DNA from: Sulfitobacter marinus
GTDB taxonomy: Bacteria; Pseudomonadota; Alphaproteobacteria; Rhodobacterales; Rhodobacteraceae
DNA length: 64,000 nt
Reading direction: 5' to 3'
Assembly: GCF_900116285.1 (NCBI RefSeq)
Contig: NZ_FPAJ01000001.1
Location: forward strand, 868,001-932,000
Both the position numbers and the translations under genes were made by a program. Under the pieces are notes generated by a model. It had not been told where the DNA came from. It saw nothing but the letters and a program-made list of their open reading frames with translations, and did no database searches. Numbering within the stretch: the first letter of the stretch is position 1; every line of letters begins with the position of its first letter. Of the stretch, positions 24,494 through 34,172 are shown in pieces.

Positions 24494-25828
24494 TCAGAGA
24501 TAATCCGAGCGCTGCAATCCGTATTTCGCCATCTTTTCATTCAAGGTCCGGCGCGGCAGGCATAATTCGTCCATCACGGATGCGATTGACCCTTTGTGGC
24601 GGCGCATGGTGTTGTCGATCAGCATCCGCTCGAATGCTTCAACATATTCCTTGAGCGGTTTACCGTCCGTGGTCATCACCGGCTGCATTTCCTCGTGATC
24701 GGTCATCAGCAGCGATGCGATTGACCCCGATCCGCGCCGCGATTGCAGCACCGCACGCTCCGCCACATTGATCAGCTGGCGCACATTGCCGGGCCATGGG
24801 GCCTGCAACAGTTGCGCAGCTTCCTGCGCGGATACTTGCGGCGCATCGCAACCGTATTCATCGGCAAACTCTTCGCTCAGCCGTGTGAACAGGGTCAGAA
24901 TATCCTCACCACGCTGGCGCAAGGGCGGCACGGTGATACGCAACGCCGCCAACCGATAGAATAGATCCGGGCGCAGCGCGTCCTCCGACGTACGCCCCGC
25001 CTCTTGCAGGTTCGAGATCGCGACAATCCGCGTTTCGGCCGGGGTGCCTTGTTCGTTGATCGCACTTAACAGCCGCGCTTGCAGCGTCTCGCTCAGCGCC
25101 TCGATCCCCTCAAGCACCAGCGTGCCGCCGCGGGCTTCCTCAATCGCGGGCAATTGCGCGTCTTCGGGCATCATCGGGCCAAACAGGCGTTTGCTCAGGG
25201 CGTCTTCCTCAAGCGCGGCACAGCTGACCAGCACAAATTTCTTGCCCGCACGTGACCCGACCGCATGGAGCGCATGGGCGACCAGTGTCTTGCCCGTCCC
25301 GGTTTCACCGTCGATCAACACGTGACCGTCGGCTTGCCCCAGATCAAGGATATCCTCGCGCAGACGTTCCATCACCGGCGACCCGCCGATCAGCTTTTTC
25401 ATCAGCTGGGTGCCGTCGGACAATTCCCGACGCAGGGCACGGTTGTCCATCACCAGACGCCGCGCGCTGGTGGCTTTCTTTGCCAGCTCGCTCATCCGGT
25501 CGGGATTAAAGGGTTTCTCAAGGAAGTCGAACGCTCCCACGCGCATTGCCTCAACCGCCATTGGGACATCGCCGTGACCAGTGATCATGATCACCGGCAG
25601 CGCGCTGTCACTGCCCATCAGCTTTTTCAGGAACTCCATCCCGCCCATGCCGGGCATCTTGATGTCGGAAATCACGATGCCGGGGTAATCCGGCCCCAGC
25701 TTTTTCAACGCATCTTCCGCGCTTGGGAAGGTTTCAGTGTCGTATCCTGACAACGCCAACCATTGGCTGATCGATTGCCGCATGTCCTGTTCATCATCAA
25801 CAATCGCGATTTTCATTGCCTGAGCCAT
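24494..25828 (-). CDS. dctD: DctD-like response regulator lacking the sigma-54 GAFTGA loop
   Basis: A 444-residue NtrC-type regulator: receiver domain with D11/D12, phospho-acceptor D55 and K105; AAA+ domain with Walker A GETGTGKT (174-181); Fis-type helix-turn-helix at the C-terminus (LPRRTLNEKMAKYGL). Two key elements are altered. The GAFTGA loop that should follow SKRLFG (212-217) is absent, replaced by a shortened MMPEDAQLPAIEEA segment, and Walker B reads GGTLVLEGIE where LDE is normal. It therefore probably does not drive sigma-54 polymerase in the usual way. It lies 3 bp after dctB. The assignment to C4-dicarboxylate control rests on the partner kinase; no dctPQM genes are in the window. 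Confidence 0.8.
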   Translation of the reverse strand: MAQAMKIAIVDDEQDMRQSISQWLALSGYDTETFPSAEDALKKLGPDYPGIVISDIKMPGMGGMEFLKKLMGSDSALPVIMITGHGDVPMAVEAMRVGAFDFLEKPFNPDRMSELAKKATSARRLVMDNRALRRELSDGTQLMKKLIGGSPVMERLREDILDLGQADGHVLIDGETGTGKTLVAHALHAVGSRAGKKFVLVSCAALEEDALSKRLFGPMMPEDAQLPAIEEARGGTLVLEGIEALSETLQARLLSAINEQGTPAETRIVAISNLQEAGRTSEDALRPDLFYRLAALRITVPPLRQRGEDILTLFTRLSEEFADEYGCDAPQVSAQEAAQLLQAPWPGNVRQLINVAERAVLQSRRGSGSIASLLMTDHEEMQPVMTTDGKPLKEYVEAFERMLIDNTMRRHKGSIASVMDELCLPRRTLNEKMAKYGLQRSDYL

Positions 25829-25831
25829 AAT

Positions 25832-27592
25832 TTACTCTGCCGCCTGTGTGTTATCTGTGCTGGCCATAATGGGCAGCTGCATTTCAAAGACCGCGCCGCC
25901 ATTTTGGCCGTTGCGCGCTGTCAGCCTGCCCCCCAATTCGGTGACAATACCGGATGAGATCGCAAGCCCTAGCCCAACTCCATCGCCGGGCTGCTTGGTT
26001 GTGTAAAACGGTTCGAACAACGCATCGAGATCCTCGATGCCCGGGCCGTTATCCCGCACAGTCAAGGTGGCGGTCTCGCCCGCCGAAAGCATAATCTCGA
26101 CCTGTGGGTTACGTTCTGACTTGGTGGCATCCAACGCATTGCGCAAGAGATTGACCAACACTTGTTCCACCCGCATCCGGTCGCCCATCACCCGCACGGG
26201 CGCATCAGGCAAGATGCGGTTGATATGTACCTGACGCTGTCGCAATTGTGGTTCCATCATCGACAGCGACGATGCCAGCGCATCACGCATATCAAAGGGC
26301 GAGAAACTCTCTTGCCCTTTGCGTGCATAGCTTTTGAGTTGCCGGGTGATCGCCCCCATCCGTTCAATCAGATCGTCAATTCGGCCAAAAGACGACAACG
26401 CCTCATCCGTGCGGTTACGCCTGATCAACAACCGCGCGCCTGCCAGATAGGTTTTCATCGCCGCGAGCGGTTGGTTTAACTCGTGACTGACCGCGGCTGA
26501 CATCTCGCCCAAGGCTGCCAATTTGCTTGACTGCTCAAGGGTTTGCTCGGCTACGGCCAAAGTTTCTTGCATACGCTTGCGCTCGGCAATTTCCCGTTGC
26601 AAGGCCGCGTTCAGCGCCCGCAGTTCAGTGGATTCGCGCTGGAACAAGGCCGCCCTGCCAGCGGTTTGCCGGCTTAGCGCATAGAATGTCAGGGCCAGCA
26701 AGATCGCGAAGCCCATCACCTCAAGCGCCAGAACGCCATTCACCTTTTCACGCACCGACGCATAGGTCGTATAGCTGGTAATCCGCCAGCCGCGAAACGG
26801 AATACGCGAGGAAAGCCGCATCACGGCCTCGCCCTGTAGATAGGCATCGGGGGGCAAGGCCGTCCAATCTGCTGTGGCTTTGATCGCGCGTTCAATCGCG
26901 CTTTGCGGGGTCTGGTTCGACAGCGCCTCGGTCTCGGTCAGGCCGCGCCAACGGGGCTCGGTCGCCATGATGATGTTACCAGTGCTGTCGGTCACGATCA
27001 CCGCATCCGAAATACCGGCCCAAGCACGTTCAAACCGTTGCAAATCCACCTCGGCTGCAATCACCCCAAGGGTCGCGCCACCCTGTTGGATGCGCCGCGA
27101 ATAAAAGAACTGATAACCGCCGGTTTCGCGCGGAATAACGCTGAATACTGTGGAGTTTGAACGTAAAGCATCCACAAAATACGCATCCGTACGGTGCGTT
27201 GCGCCCAAACGATTACGATCCGTCGCCGCCACCATCCGCCCATCGATGTCATACAGCATCAAAGACGCCGCGCCGATTTCTTCAACAAATGAGATCAAGC
27301 GCTGCGTGGACAGGGAATAATCGGCCTGGATCAAGGCCTGGATCAACGTGGGGTCCCGCGCCAGCAGCTGCGGCACAATCGCATTCTGCCGCAATTCAGC
27401 CAGCAGGTTACCACTGTATAATGCAATCCGCAGTTCGGCTCGGTTACGGGTGCTGTCGGTGAACCTGTCCGTCAGCAGCTTGTTTGTGATCGCAATCGTG
27501 GCAACCGCAATCACCAATAAGATCGCCAAAGCCAGCCGCAAACGCCAGCTGACTGATATAGGATAGGCGCTAGGGGGCGTTGATTGGCTCAT
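25832..27592 (-). CDS. dctB: DctB-like sensor histidine kinase
   Basis: A 586-residue membrane kinase. One helix at about 18-37 and another at about 292-312 flank a periplasmic double-PAS/Cache sensor (SFVEEIGAASLMLYDIDGRMV) like that of DctB, which senses C4-dicarboxylates. A coiled-coil (ALNAALQREIAERKRMQ) leads to the H box AAVSHELNQPLAAMKTY, then N (LVNLLRNALDAT), G1 (DNGPGIED) and G2 (GDGVGLGL) boxes. It is intact and is followed directly by the response regulator. The ligand is inferred from the architecture. Confidence 0.85.
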   Translation of the reverse strand: MSQSTPPSAYPISVSWRLRLALAILLVIAVATIAITNKLLTDRFTDSTRNRAELRIALYSGNLLAELRQNAIVPQLLARDPTLIQALIQADYSLSTQRLISFVEEIGAASLMLYDIDGRMVAATDRNRLGATHRTDAYFVDALRSNSTVFSVIPRETGGYQFFYSRRIQQGGATLGVIAAEVDLQRFERAWAGISDAVIVTDSTGNIIMATEPRWRGLTETEALSNQTPQSAIERAIKATADWTALPPDAYLQGEAVMRLSSRIPFRGWRITSYTTYASVREKVNGVLALEVMGFAILLALTFYALSRQTAGRAALFQRESTELRALNAALQREIAERKRMQETLAVAEQTLEQSSKLAALGEMSAAVSHELNQPLAAMKTYLAGARLLIRRNRTDEALSSFGRIDDLIERMGAITRQLKSYARKGQESFSPFDMRDALASSLSMMEPQLRQRQVHINRILPDAPVRVMGDRMRVEQVLVNLLRNALDATKSERNPQVEIMLSAGETATLTVRDNGPGIEDLDALFEPFYTTKQPGDGVGLGLAISSGIVTELGGRLTARNGQNGGAVFEMQLPIMASTDNTQAAE

Positions 27593-27628
27593 TACCCCAA
27601 TCTACGCAACCTCGGCCATGCACTCAAG

Positions 27629-28297
27629 TCACGCTGTGACCAGTGCACCCGCCAATGCGCGGAAGAGCGCCACCCCGTCGGTGCCACCATGCACAGGGTC
27701 GGCCCGGCGCTCGGGGTGCGGCATCATGCCAAGCACGCGCCGGTTGGCCGACAAGATGCCCGCAATATCAGCCTGCGCGCCGTTCGGGTTGTCCTCATAG
27801 GTAAAGGCAACACGGTCCTCTGCCAGCAACTCGGTGATGGTATCGGAATCCGCGTAATAGTTGCCATCGTGATGCGCGATGGGAATATCGATCACGGCAC
27901 CGGCGTTATAACCGGATGTGAAATCACTATCCGACGTGGCAACCTTCAGTCCCACTGTCTTGCAGATGTATTTCAAACCGGCATTGCGCAGCAACGCGCC
28001 CGGCAACAGACCGGTTTCCGTCAATACCTGAAAGCCGTTGCAGATCCCCATGACATAGCCGCCACGCTCCGCATGTGCAGCCACTTCGCGGCAGATCGGT
28101 GAATTCGCCGCAATCGCCCCGCAGCGCAGGTAATCACCATAGGAAAAACCGCCAGGTACGCCGACGATATCGACACCAGAGGGCAGTTCCGTGTCCTTGT
28201 GCCAAACCATCGAAACCTTGGCCCCGGCGGCCTCGAATGCAACCGCCAGATCACGGTCACAGTTGGAACCCGGAAAAACGACGACGGCTGCATGCAT
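27629..28297 (-). CDS. purQ: Phosphoribosylformylglycinamidine synthase subunit PurQ
   Basis: Glutaminase subunit of the fourth step of purine synthesis; supplies ammonia to PurL with the help of PurS. The 222-residue class I amidotransferase has [12 protein letters not shown] at the start, [12 protein letters not shown] and the nucleophile C86 in MGICNGFQ, with the His/Glu pair near the C-terminus (GMMPHPERR). The ATG at 28297 shares one base with the purS stop (TGATG), which fixes the start. purL is not in the window. Confidence 0.93.
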   Translation of the reverse strand: MHAAVVVFPGSNCDRDLAVAFEAAGAKVSMVWHKDTELPSGVDIVGVPGGFSYGDYLRCGAIAANSPICREVAAHAERGGYVMGICNGFQVLTETGLLPGALLRNAGLKYICKTVGLKVATSDSDFTSGYNAGAVIDIPIAHHDGNYYADSDTITELLAEDRVAFTYEDNPNGAQADIAGILSANRRVLGMMPHPERRADPVHGGTDGVALFRALAGALVTA

Positions 28298-28527
28298 CAG
28301 ATCATCTCCACGCTGTAGGATTCGATCACCGTATTGGCCAACAGCTTCTCGCACATCGCCTCAACATCGGCCTCGGTCACGCCTGCATCCAGATCAAGCT
28401 CAATCACCTTGCCCTGACGCACGCCTTTGACCCCGTCAAAGCCCATGGCCCCAAGCGCATGGCGCACGGCCTCGCCTTGCGGATCCAGAACACCGTTCTT
28501 CAACATCACATGCACCCGTGCTTTCAT
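28297..28527 (-). CDS. purS: Phosphoribosylformylglycinamidine synthase subunit PurS
   Basis: A 76-residue subunit that bridges PurQ and PurL. It has the family start [17 protein letters not shown], then [15 protein letters not shown] and ends [15 protein letters not shown]. The ATG at 28527 begins the conserved part. It lies 52 bp after purC, with a short dispersed repeat in the spacer. Confidence 0.93.
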   Translation of the reverse strand: MKARVHVMLKNGVLDPQGEAVRHALGAMGFDGVKGVRQGKVIELDLDAGVTEADVEAMCEKLLANTVIESYSVEMI

Positions 28528-28541
28528 GGCGCGTCCCCCTG

Positions 28542-28564
28542 CTTCATTTTGCAAAATAAACTCA
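28542..28564 (-). repeat. Dispersed repeat family 1, short copy in the purC-purS spacer
   Basis: The plus strand reads CTTCATTTTGCAAAATAAAC followed by TCA, a truncated left half of the element seen at 6646 and 44053, with no GGGGC hairpin. Like the copy at 6646 it sits between two co-directional genes. Confidence 0.55.
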
Positions 28565-28579
28565 TATCCGACGCCTGCC

Positions 28580-29341
28580 TCAATTGATCAACGTCGGTTT
28601 CATCATCGGTGTCGACGTCTTGGGCATCACCCCCAAACGCCGTGCGACTTCGGTATAGGCATCTGCCAGCGCGCCTGGGTCGCGGCGAAACACATCCTTA
28701 TCCAGCTTTTGGCCGGTTTCCATATCCCACAAGCGGCAGCTGTCCGGGCTGATCTCGTCTGCGATGATCAAACGCTGGAAATCACCGTCATAGACGCGGC
28801 CAACCTCGATCTTGAAATCCAGCAGCCGGATGCCGACGGCCATCATCACGCCGGACATGAAATCATTGACGCGCAAGGACAGGCTCAGGATGTCTTCCAT
28901 ATCCTGCTGGCCCGCCCAACCAAAGGCCGCGATATGTTCCTCGGTGACCAGCGGGTTCCCGAGTTCGTTGTTTTTGTAGTGGTATTCAACGATAGGGCGC
29001 GGCAATTGCATGCTTTCTTCGATCCCTAGCCGCTTTGAAAAACTTCCCGCGGCATAGTTGCGCACGACGATTTCCAGCGGAACAATCTCGGCCTGACGGA
29101 TCAATTGCTCGCGCATGTTCAGACGTTTGATGAAATGGGTCGGTACACCGATGCTGTTCAGCCCGGTCATGAAAAACTCGGACAACCGGTTATTCAACAC
29201 ACCCTTGCCTTCGATCACGGCCTGTTTGCCGGACCCGATAGAGGCAGTGTCATCCTTGAAATACTGGACAATCGTCCCCGGCTCCGGCCCCTCGTACAGG
29301 ATCTTGGCATTGCCTTCATAGATTTTGGTGCGACGGGCCAT
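28580..29341 (-). CDS. purC: SAICAR synthetase PurC
   Basis: Phosphoribosylaminoimidazole-succinocarboxamide synthase, ATP-dependent addition of aspartate in purine synthesis. The 253-residue protein has [17 protein letters not shown], the [15 protein letters not shown] segment and [10 protein letters not shown], all family hallmarks. Two ATGs stand 6 bp apart; GGAAGG lies 7 bases before the one at 29341 and only 1 before the other, so I use 29341. First gene of purC-purS-purQ. Confidence 0.93.
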   Translation of the reverse strand: MARRTKIYEGNAKILYEGPEPGTIVQYFKDDTASIGSGKQAVIEGKGVLNNRLSEFFMTGLNSIGVPTHFIKRLNMREQLIRQAEIVPLEIVVRNYAAGSFSKRLGIEESMQLPRPIVEYHYKNNELGNPLVTEEHIAAFGWAGQQDMEDILSLSLRVNDFMSGVMMAVGIRLLDFKIEVGRVYDGDFQRLIIADEISPDSCRLWDMETGQKLDKDVFRRDPGALADAYTEVARRLGVMPKTSTPMMKPTLIN

Positions 29342-29397
29342 GCGCATACCTTCCAGACATCAGGCGAACGGCAGGGGCCGTCGGGCCTTTGAGGTGT

Positions 29398-29426
29398 CAC
29401 ATAGTCCAACCATCCCTTTCGCGCAA
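29398..29426 (-). promoter_or_regulatory. Possible purC promoter
   Basis: On the minus strand TTGCGC (29421-29426) and TATGTG (29398-29403) are 17 bp apart, about 57 bp before the purC start. Matched by eye to sigma-70 boxes. Confidence 0.4.
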
Positions 29427-29525
29427 GCGTATGACCTGCAGTGCCGCACCGCTGCCAACACTTGTGGCAGGCCGAAACCATTCCCATCTATTAATCACCC
29501 AAGTCACATTTTCAGGAGAACACAT

Positions 29526-29843
29526 ATGTCGACCTTTAATGACCGTGAGAACGCCTTTGAAAACAAGTTCGCACACGATTCGGAAATGCAGTTCAAAGCC
29601 GAGGCGCGGCGAAACAAATTGCTGGGTCTTTGGGCAGCGGGTTTGCTCGGCAAGACAGGCGATGATGCATCCGCCTATGCCGCCGAGGTTGTGAAGTCAG
29701 ATTTTGAAGAAGCCGGCGAAGAAGACGTCTATCGTAAAGTTTCCGGCGATCTGGGCAGCCGCGCAGACGAGGCGACAATTCGCGCCAAGATGGCCGAGCT
29801 GACGACCGAGGCCAAGGCGCAGCTGATGCAGGACCTAAGCTAA
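29526..29843 (+). CDS. DUF1476 protein, likely zeta inhibitor of F1-ATPase
   Basis: A 105-residue helical protein: FNDRENAFENKFAHDSEMQFKAEARRNKLLGLWAA is the conserved start of DUF1476, the family of the zeta subunit that inhibits F1-ATPase in Paracoccus denitrificans. Inhibition in that species depends on the N-terminal segment, which is present here. AGGAG lies 8 bases before the ATG. It is divergent from purC and ends at a strong terminator, so it is a single-gene unit. Whether it inhibits the ATPase in this organism is inferred from the family. Confidence 0.85.
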   Translation: MSTFNDRENAFENKFAHDSEMQFKAEARRNKLLGLWAAGLLGKTGDDASAYAAEVVKSDFEEAGEEDVYRKVSGDLGSRADEATIRAKMAELTTEAKAQLMQDLS

Positions 29844-29870
29844 CCCACCACGACATCGTAGAAAAACAAG

Positions 29871-29905
29871 CGCGCCTTTGAGTTAAATCTGGGGCGCGTT
29901 TTTTG
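29871..29905 (+). terminator. Rho-independent terminator after the DUF1476 gene
   Basis: Arms CGCGCC (29872-29877) and GGCGCG (29894-29899) are followed by six T residues. The loop is 16 nt. Confidence 0.75.
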
Positions 29906-29973
29906 GTGATCTTAACTTATTGGAAGGATGCCGGCCTCATATTCCGGCCCACGTTGGGTCGGGGAACACAACC

Positions 29974-31836
29974 ATGATTAAATGGCTTCTTTCGGGGCAA
30001 GGCGCGCGCGCTGCGCAGCTTGCCGTCTCGGTTGCAATTGGCGCGGTGTGCTTGTGGGTCTTGACCGGTCAGCTGTCTGCGGGGTTCTGGCGGGATGTTA
30101 CCGCCGAATTGCGCGGCCTTGATCCGTTGTCTGTCGTGCTGGCGGCCTGCTGCACAGGTCTCAGCTTTCTTGCGCTTGGCCGCTACGACGCGGTGGCGCA
30201 CCGTCATTTGGGAACCGGTACGCCAACCTTGCAGGCTTGCGGTGCGGGCACCATCGCCATTGCTTTGGCGCAGACCCTCGGCCTCGGGGTGCTGACCGGT
30301 GCGCTTGCACGCTGGCGCATGTTGCCCGATATCTCGATGGCGATGGCCCTGCGTCTGTCGGTTTTTGTCTGCCTGACATTCATGGTGGCATTGCTGGTTG
30401 TGGCGGCTGTGGCCTGCCTTATCTTTCCGGCACCGGCCTTCATGTTCTGGCCTTCTGTCATTGTTGTCACCACCCTGCCCGCCGCGGTGACTGGCCTGTA
30501 TCTCTGTCCTGTAATTTCTCTGGGCCGCTTCAAGTTTCGCCTGCCCAGTCTGCGTGCGCTCGCCTCGATCTTGCTGTGGACGGTAATTGATCTGCTGGCC
30601 GCTGCAACGGCGCTATACCTGCTTATTCCGGGGGGCGAGATATCTTTTACCGTTGTACTTCCCCTGTTTCTGATCGCCCTCGGCTCGGCATTGCTCAGCG
30701 GGACACCGGGGGGTGTTGGGCCATTTGAATTGGTGTTTTTCGCCGCCCTTCCGGGGGGCGACGCGGTGCCGGTTCTGACCGGGATCATCGCCTTTCGTGC
30801 AATTTACTATGCAGTACCGGCGTTGATCGCGATGGCGCTGATGCTAAAGCCCTATACCCGCAGCCACGAGACAAAATCCCACGCAATAGGTGATATCTCA
30901 ACCGCCCCAAGGGCCGAAGTTGGCGTGATCCGGCAGAACGGTGGTTTTATTGCAGATCACAGCGCCCTTTGGCCCTGCAGCCAAACGCTTTGCGCCCTGT
31001 TTGACCCGCTGACGGGCGACGCACAGGACCCTATTGCGACGGTTTCAACCCAAGCGCGTGACCGAAACCTGATCCCGGCCCTATATAAATGCTCTGCCCG
31101 CACTGCGCTACCGGCCCGTCAAAAAGGCTGGTTTGTTTCCCATGTCGCGGACGAGGCTGTCGTGAATCCAATAAAGTTTGCCACCACCACCGCCCCATTT
31201 CGAAGCCTGCGCCGCAAGCTGCGTGCCGCTGACAAGGCACAGATAATCATATCGCAGCCAGCGCACCTGCCCCTGCCTGACATGGCTCGCATTGATCATC
31301 GTTGGCAGCAGACCCGTGGCGGCGCGCGTGGCGGAACGATGGGGATATTCGCCCCGGAATATGTGGCCCATCAACAAGTGTATCTGGCACATCACAAGGG
31401 CCGCCTTGTCGCCTTTGCCAGCTTTCACCGCACCAGCCGCGAATGGTGCCTTGACCTGATGCGTCAGGATCCGGACGCCCCAGATGGCACCATGCACACG
31501 CTTGTTCACGCCGCAATCCGCGATGCCGCGAGCCAAGGCATTGCCCGTCTCAGCCTTGCTGCCGTGCCAGCCTGCCCCGATCCTTCCTCGGCACTAATGG
31601 TTAAGCTGTCTCAGATCGTGGTGCGCAAAATGGGCGGGCCGGGTCTGCGCCAGTTCAAATCAAACTTCCGCCCCAACTGGCAGCCGCTCTATGCTGCGGC
31701 CCCAAACCGCGCGCTGCTTACGCTTGCCTTGGTGGATATCGCCCGCGCCGTTCACCGGCCCGGCCGCCCTCCGAATGATAGCCAATCTCATTACGATGAT
31801 GAAAATTATGAGGTTGCCCCACGTTTAGCATCGTGA
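29974..31836 (+). CDS. Short MprF-like protein (flippase plus DUF2156 acyltransferase-like domain)
   Basis: A 620-residue membrane protein. The first 290 residues carry about eight helices of the LPG synthase/flippase type with GTPGGVGPFELVFFA, the family's best motif. From about 310 the protein is soluble with a DUF2156 (GNAT-like) domain: GGFIADHSALWP, RGGTMGIFAPEYV, FASFHRTSREWCLDLMR. MprF enzymes add an amino acid from aminoacyl-tRNA to phosphatidylglycerol and flip the product. This one has fewer helices than the 840-residue form. Lysine, alanine or another donor cannot be told from sequence. Start at the ATG before the first helix. Confidence 0.75.
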   Translation: MIKWLLSGQGARAAQLAVSVAIGAVCLWVLTGQLSAGFWRDVTAELRGLDPLSVVLAACCTGLSFLALGRYDAVAHRHLGTGTPTLQACGAGTIAIALAQTLGLGVLTGALARWRMLPDISMAMALRLSVFVCLTFMVALLVVAAVACLIFPAPAFMFWPSVIVVTTLPAAVTGLYLCPVISLGRFKFRLPSLRALASILLWTVIDLLAAATALYLLIPGGEISFTVVLPLFLIALGSALLSGTPGGVGPFELVFFAALPGGDAVPVLTGIIAFRAIYYAVPALIAMALMLKPYTRSHETKSHAIGDISTAPRAEVGVIRQNGGFIADHSALWPCSQTLCALFDPLTGDAQDPIATVSTQARDRNLIPALYKCSARTALPARQKGWFVSHVADEAVVNPIKFATTTAPFRSLRRKLRAADKAQIIISQPAHLPLPDMARIDHRWQQTRGGARGGTMGIFAPEYVAHQQVYLAHHKGRLVAFASFHRTSREWCLDLMRQDPDAPDGTMHTLVHAAIRDAASQGIARLSLAAVPACPDPSSALMVKLSQIVVRKMGGPGLRQFKSNFRPNWQPLYAAAPNRALLTLALVDIARAVHRPGRPPNDSQSHYDDENYEVAPRLAS

Positions 31837-31872
31837 GATGACGCGAAATCACATCTTTTTGCGGAGCCTTTC

Positions 31873-32895
31873 ATGTCAAATCCTCTTACCGATCTTCTGG
31901 CTGAAAAAGGCACGCTGCTGGCGGATGGTGCCACTGGCACAAACCTGTTCAACATGGGGCTGATGTCTGGTGACGCGCCCGAAATGTGGAACACGGACGA
32001 GCCGCAAAATATCATCAAACTCTATAAAGGTGCCGTTGAGTCAGGCAGCGATATCTTCCTGACCAATTCCTTTGGCGCGAATGCATCGCGGCTGAAACTG
32101 CACGGCGCGGAAAAACGCGCGCATGAGCTAAGCCGCGTTTCCGCCGAATTGGCCCGCGAAGTGGCAGACACCGCAGGACGCAAGGTGATCGTCGCAGGCT
32201 CCGTCGGTCCCACCGGCGAGATTATGGAACCCGTAGGCCCCTTGACCCACGCGCTGGCCGTCGAGATGTTTCACGAGACCGCTGATGGCCTAAAGGCTGG
32301 CGGTGCCGATGTGGGCTGGCTTGAAACAATCAGCGCCCCCGAAGAATACCGCGCCGCTGCCGAAGGGTTCAAACTGGCCGGTCTCGATTGGGTTGGCACG
32401 ATGAGCTTTGACACAGCCGGACGCACCATGATGGGCATGACATCTGCGGCCATGGTCGACATGGTTCACGAACTTGAAAACATGCCGCTGGCCTATGGCG
32501 CAAACTGCGGCACAGGTGCGTCAGACGTGTTGCGCACGGTTTTGGGCTTTGCCGCCAAGGGCATGCCAACCCCGATCGTGTCCAAGGGCAATGCGGGCAT
32601 CCCAAAATATGTCGAAGGCCACATCCACTATGACGGCACGCCCGAATTGATGGCCGATTACGCTGAACTGGCCCGCAATTGCGGCGCGTCCATCATCGGC
32701 GGCTGCTGCGGCACCATGCCCGAACATCTGGTGCATATGCGCGCGGCCCTTGATAGCCGCCCCAAAGGTGACGCACCCAGCTTGGAACAAATCGTCGAAG
32801 CCTTGGGCCCGTTTTCGTCAGCCAGCGATGGCACTGATGGCGAAGGTCCGGTACGCGCCCCCCGCCGCGGCCGCCGCGGTTCAAAAACCAGCTAA
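31873..32895 (+). CDS. bmt: Homocysteine S-methyltransferase (betaine-homocysteine methyltransferase type)
   Basis: A 340-residue TIM-barrel protein of the Pfam S-methyl_trans family. The zinc ligands are C212 (YGANCGTG) and C278/C279 (IIGGCCGTMPEH), and LADGATGTNLF begins the barrel. In Rhodobacterales this protein is annotated as Bmt and serves as the homocysteine-binding part of a split, cobalamin-dependent methionine synthase, with the corrinoid protein found 1.3 kb downstream. Its C-terminus ends in a short Arg-rich tail. The stop overlaps the convergent radical SAM gene by 4 bp. Betaine versus methyl-corrinoid as donor is not settled by sequence. Confidence 0.85.
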   Translation: MSNPLTDLLAEKGTLLADGATGTNLFNMGLMSGDAPEMWNTDEPQNIIKLYKGAVESGSDIFLTNSFGANASRLKLHGAEKRAHELSRVSAELAREVADTAGRKVIVAGSVGPTGEIMEPVGPLTHALAVEMFHETADGLKAGGADVGWLETISAPEEYRAAAEGFKLAGLDWVGTMSFDTAGRTMMGMTSAAMVDMVHELENMPLAYGANCGTGASDVLRTVLGFAAKGMPTPIVSKGNAGIPKYVEGHIHYDGTPELMADYAELARNCGASIIGGCCGTMPEHLVHMRAALDSRPKGDAPSLEQIVEALGPFSSASDGTDGEGPVRAPRRGRRGSKTS

Positions 32896-33971
32896 AACAA
32901 ATCCAACTGCGCGCTTGCCCGTTTGGGCGGGCGAAACAGATCACAGCGCATGGGCGGCAATAGCGTGGAAAGCCCCAGCCGTTTGACCGCCAGATCAAAG
33001 CGTTGCGCGATGATCTGGGCATAGGGGCCTTCGCCGCGCATGCGGGTATGCCAATTGGCGTCATATTCCTTGCCGCCGTGCATTTCGCGCAAACGCGACA
33101 TAATGCGCTCCGCCCGATCCGGGTAATGCTGCTGCAGCCAATCTTGCATCAACATCGACACTTCGCGGGGCAAGCGCAGCATAATCCAGCTGGCAGATTG
33201 CGCCCCCGCATCACGCCCCGCTTGCAAAATCGCCTCCAACTCAGGGTCGGTCAACGCAGGCACAAGCGGCGAGGCCATGACCCGCACCGGAATATCGGCA
33301 TTTGCCAGCCTCTCAATGATCTGCAATCTGCGTTTTGGCGCGGGCACCCGCGGTTCCATCAACCGGCCAAGCTTCGCATCAAGCGTGGTAACCGAAACCC
33401 CAACCCGCACCAGCTCCCGCTGCGCCATGTCCGCCAAAATATCAATGTCCCGCTCAATCAGGCTTCCCTTGGTGACAATCGCCACGGGATGATTCACCTC
33501 TGACAAAACCTCAAGCAACCGCCGCATGATCTGGTGATCTTTCTCGATCGGCTGATAGGGATCGGTGTTCGTTCCAATCGCGATCGGGGCAACCTGATAG
33601 CGTTTGCCTGCCAATTCGCGGCGCAACACATCCGGCGCGTCGGGCCGCGCAATCAGCCGGGTTTCAAAATCCAGACCCGGCGACATTCCCAGATACGCAT
33701 GGCTGGGCCGGGCAAAACAGTAAACACACCCGTGTTCGCATCCCCGATATGGATTAATCGACCTGTCAAACGGCAAATCCGGCGACCGATTATAGCTGAT
33801 CACACTGCGCGGTATTTCCACGCTGACCTGGGTCCGCAACACGGGCAAAGGATCATCATCGCCCGCCCATCCGTCATCAATTGCAGTGGTGGAAAACCGT
33901 TCAAACCGCCCCGCGTGGTTTGACGATGTACCCCGCCCAGCAAGTTTAAATCTGATGTCCTCACGATCCAT
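32892..33971 (-). CDS. PA0069-type radical SAM protein
   Basis: A 359-residue radical SAM protein of the SplB-like PA0069 group. The cluster cysteines are C78, C82 and C85 in RGCEHGCVYCFARPS, preceded by SINPYRG. GTNTDPYQPIEK and RVMASPLVPALTDPELE follow as in the family. The ATG at 33971 starts the conserved part; a frame extending 54 bases upstream is possible. It stands on the opposite strand between bmt and the corrinoid gene. The substrate of this family is unknown. Confidence 0.85.
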   Translation of the reverse strand: MDREDIRFKLAGRGTSSNHAGRFERFSTTAIDDGWAGDDDPLPVLRTQVSVEIPRSVISYNRSPDLPFDRSINPYRGCEHGCVYCFARPSHAYLGMSPGLDFETRLIARPDAPDVLRRELAGKRYQVAPIAIGTNTDPYQPIEKDHQIMRRLLEVLSEVNHPVAIVTKGSLIERDIDILADMAQRELVRVGVSVTTLDAKLGRLMEPRVPAPKRRLQIIERLANADIPVRVMASPLVPALTDPELEAILQAGRDAGAQSASWIMLRLPREVSMLMQDWLQQHYPDRAERIMSRLREMHGGKEYDANWHTRMRGEGPYAQIIAQRFDLAVKRLGLSTLLPPMRCDLFRPPKRASAQLDLF

Positions 33972-34172
33972 TAAAATCTTCTGGAACAAAATAAGAACAT
34001 CGTCAAGTAAAGACTGCCAAGCCATTGTTTTACAGGACCATTGACGCTAATTTAACCTGCATGAATGCGTCGCTTGTGAAGCCGACCGTGTCGCAAAATG
34101 CACGCGGTTTGTCCTGATTTCATGACACAAGAACAAAAGCCCCATGGGCACGCTAACCGATGAGGAACGACG

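Noticed and set aside
34026-34172. Possible SAM or cobalamin riboswitch before the corrinoid gene
   Set aside because: No B12 box or SAM riboswitch core could be read in the leader; the 36-bp gap before bmt is too short.
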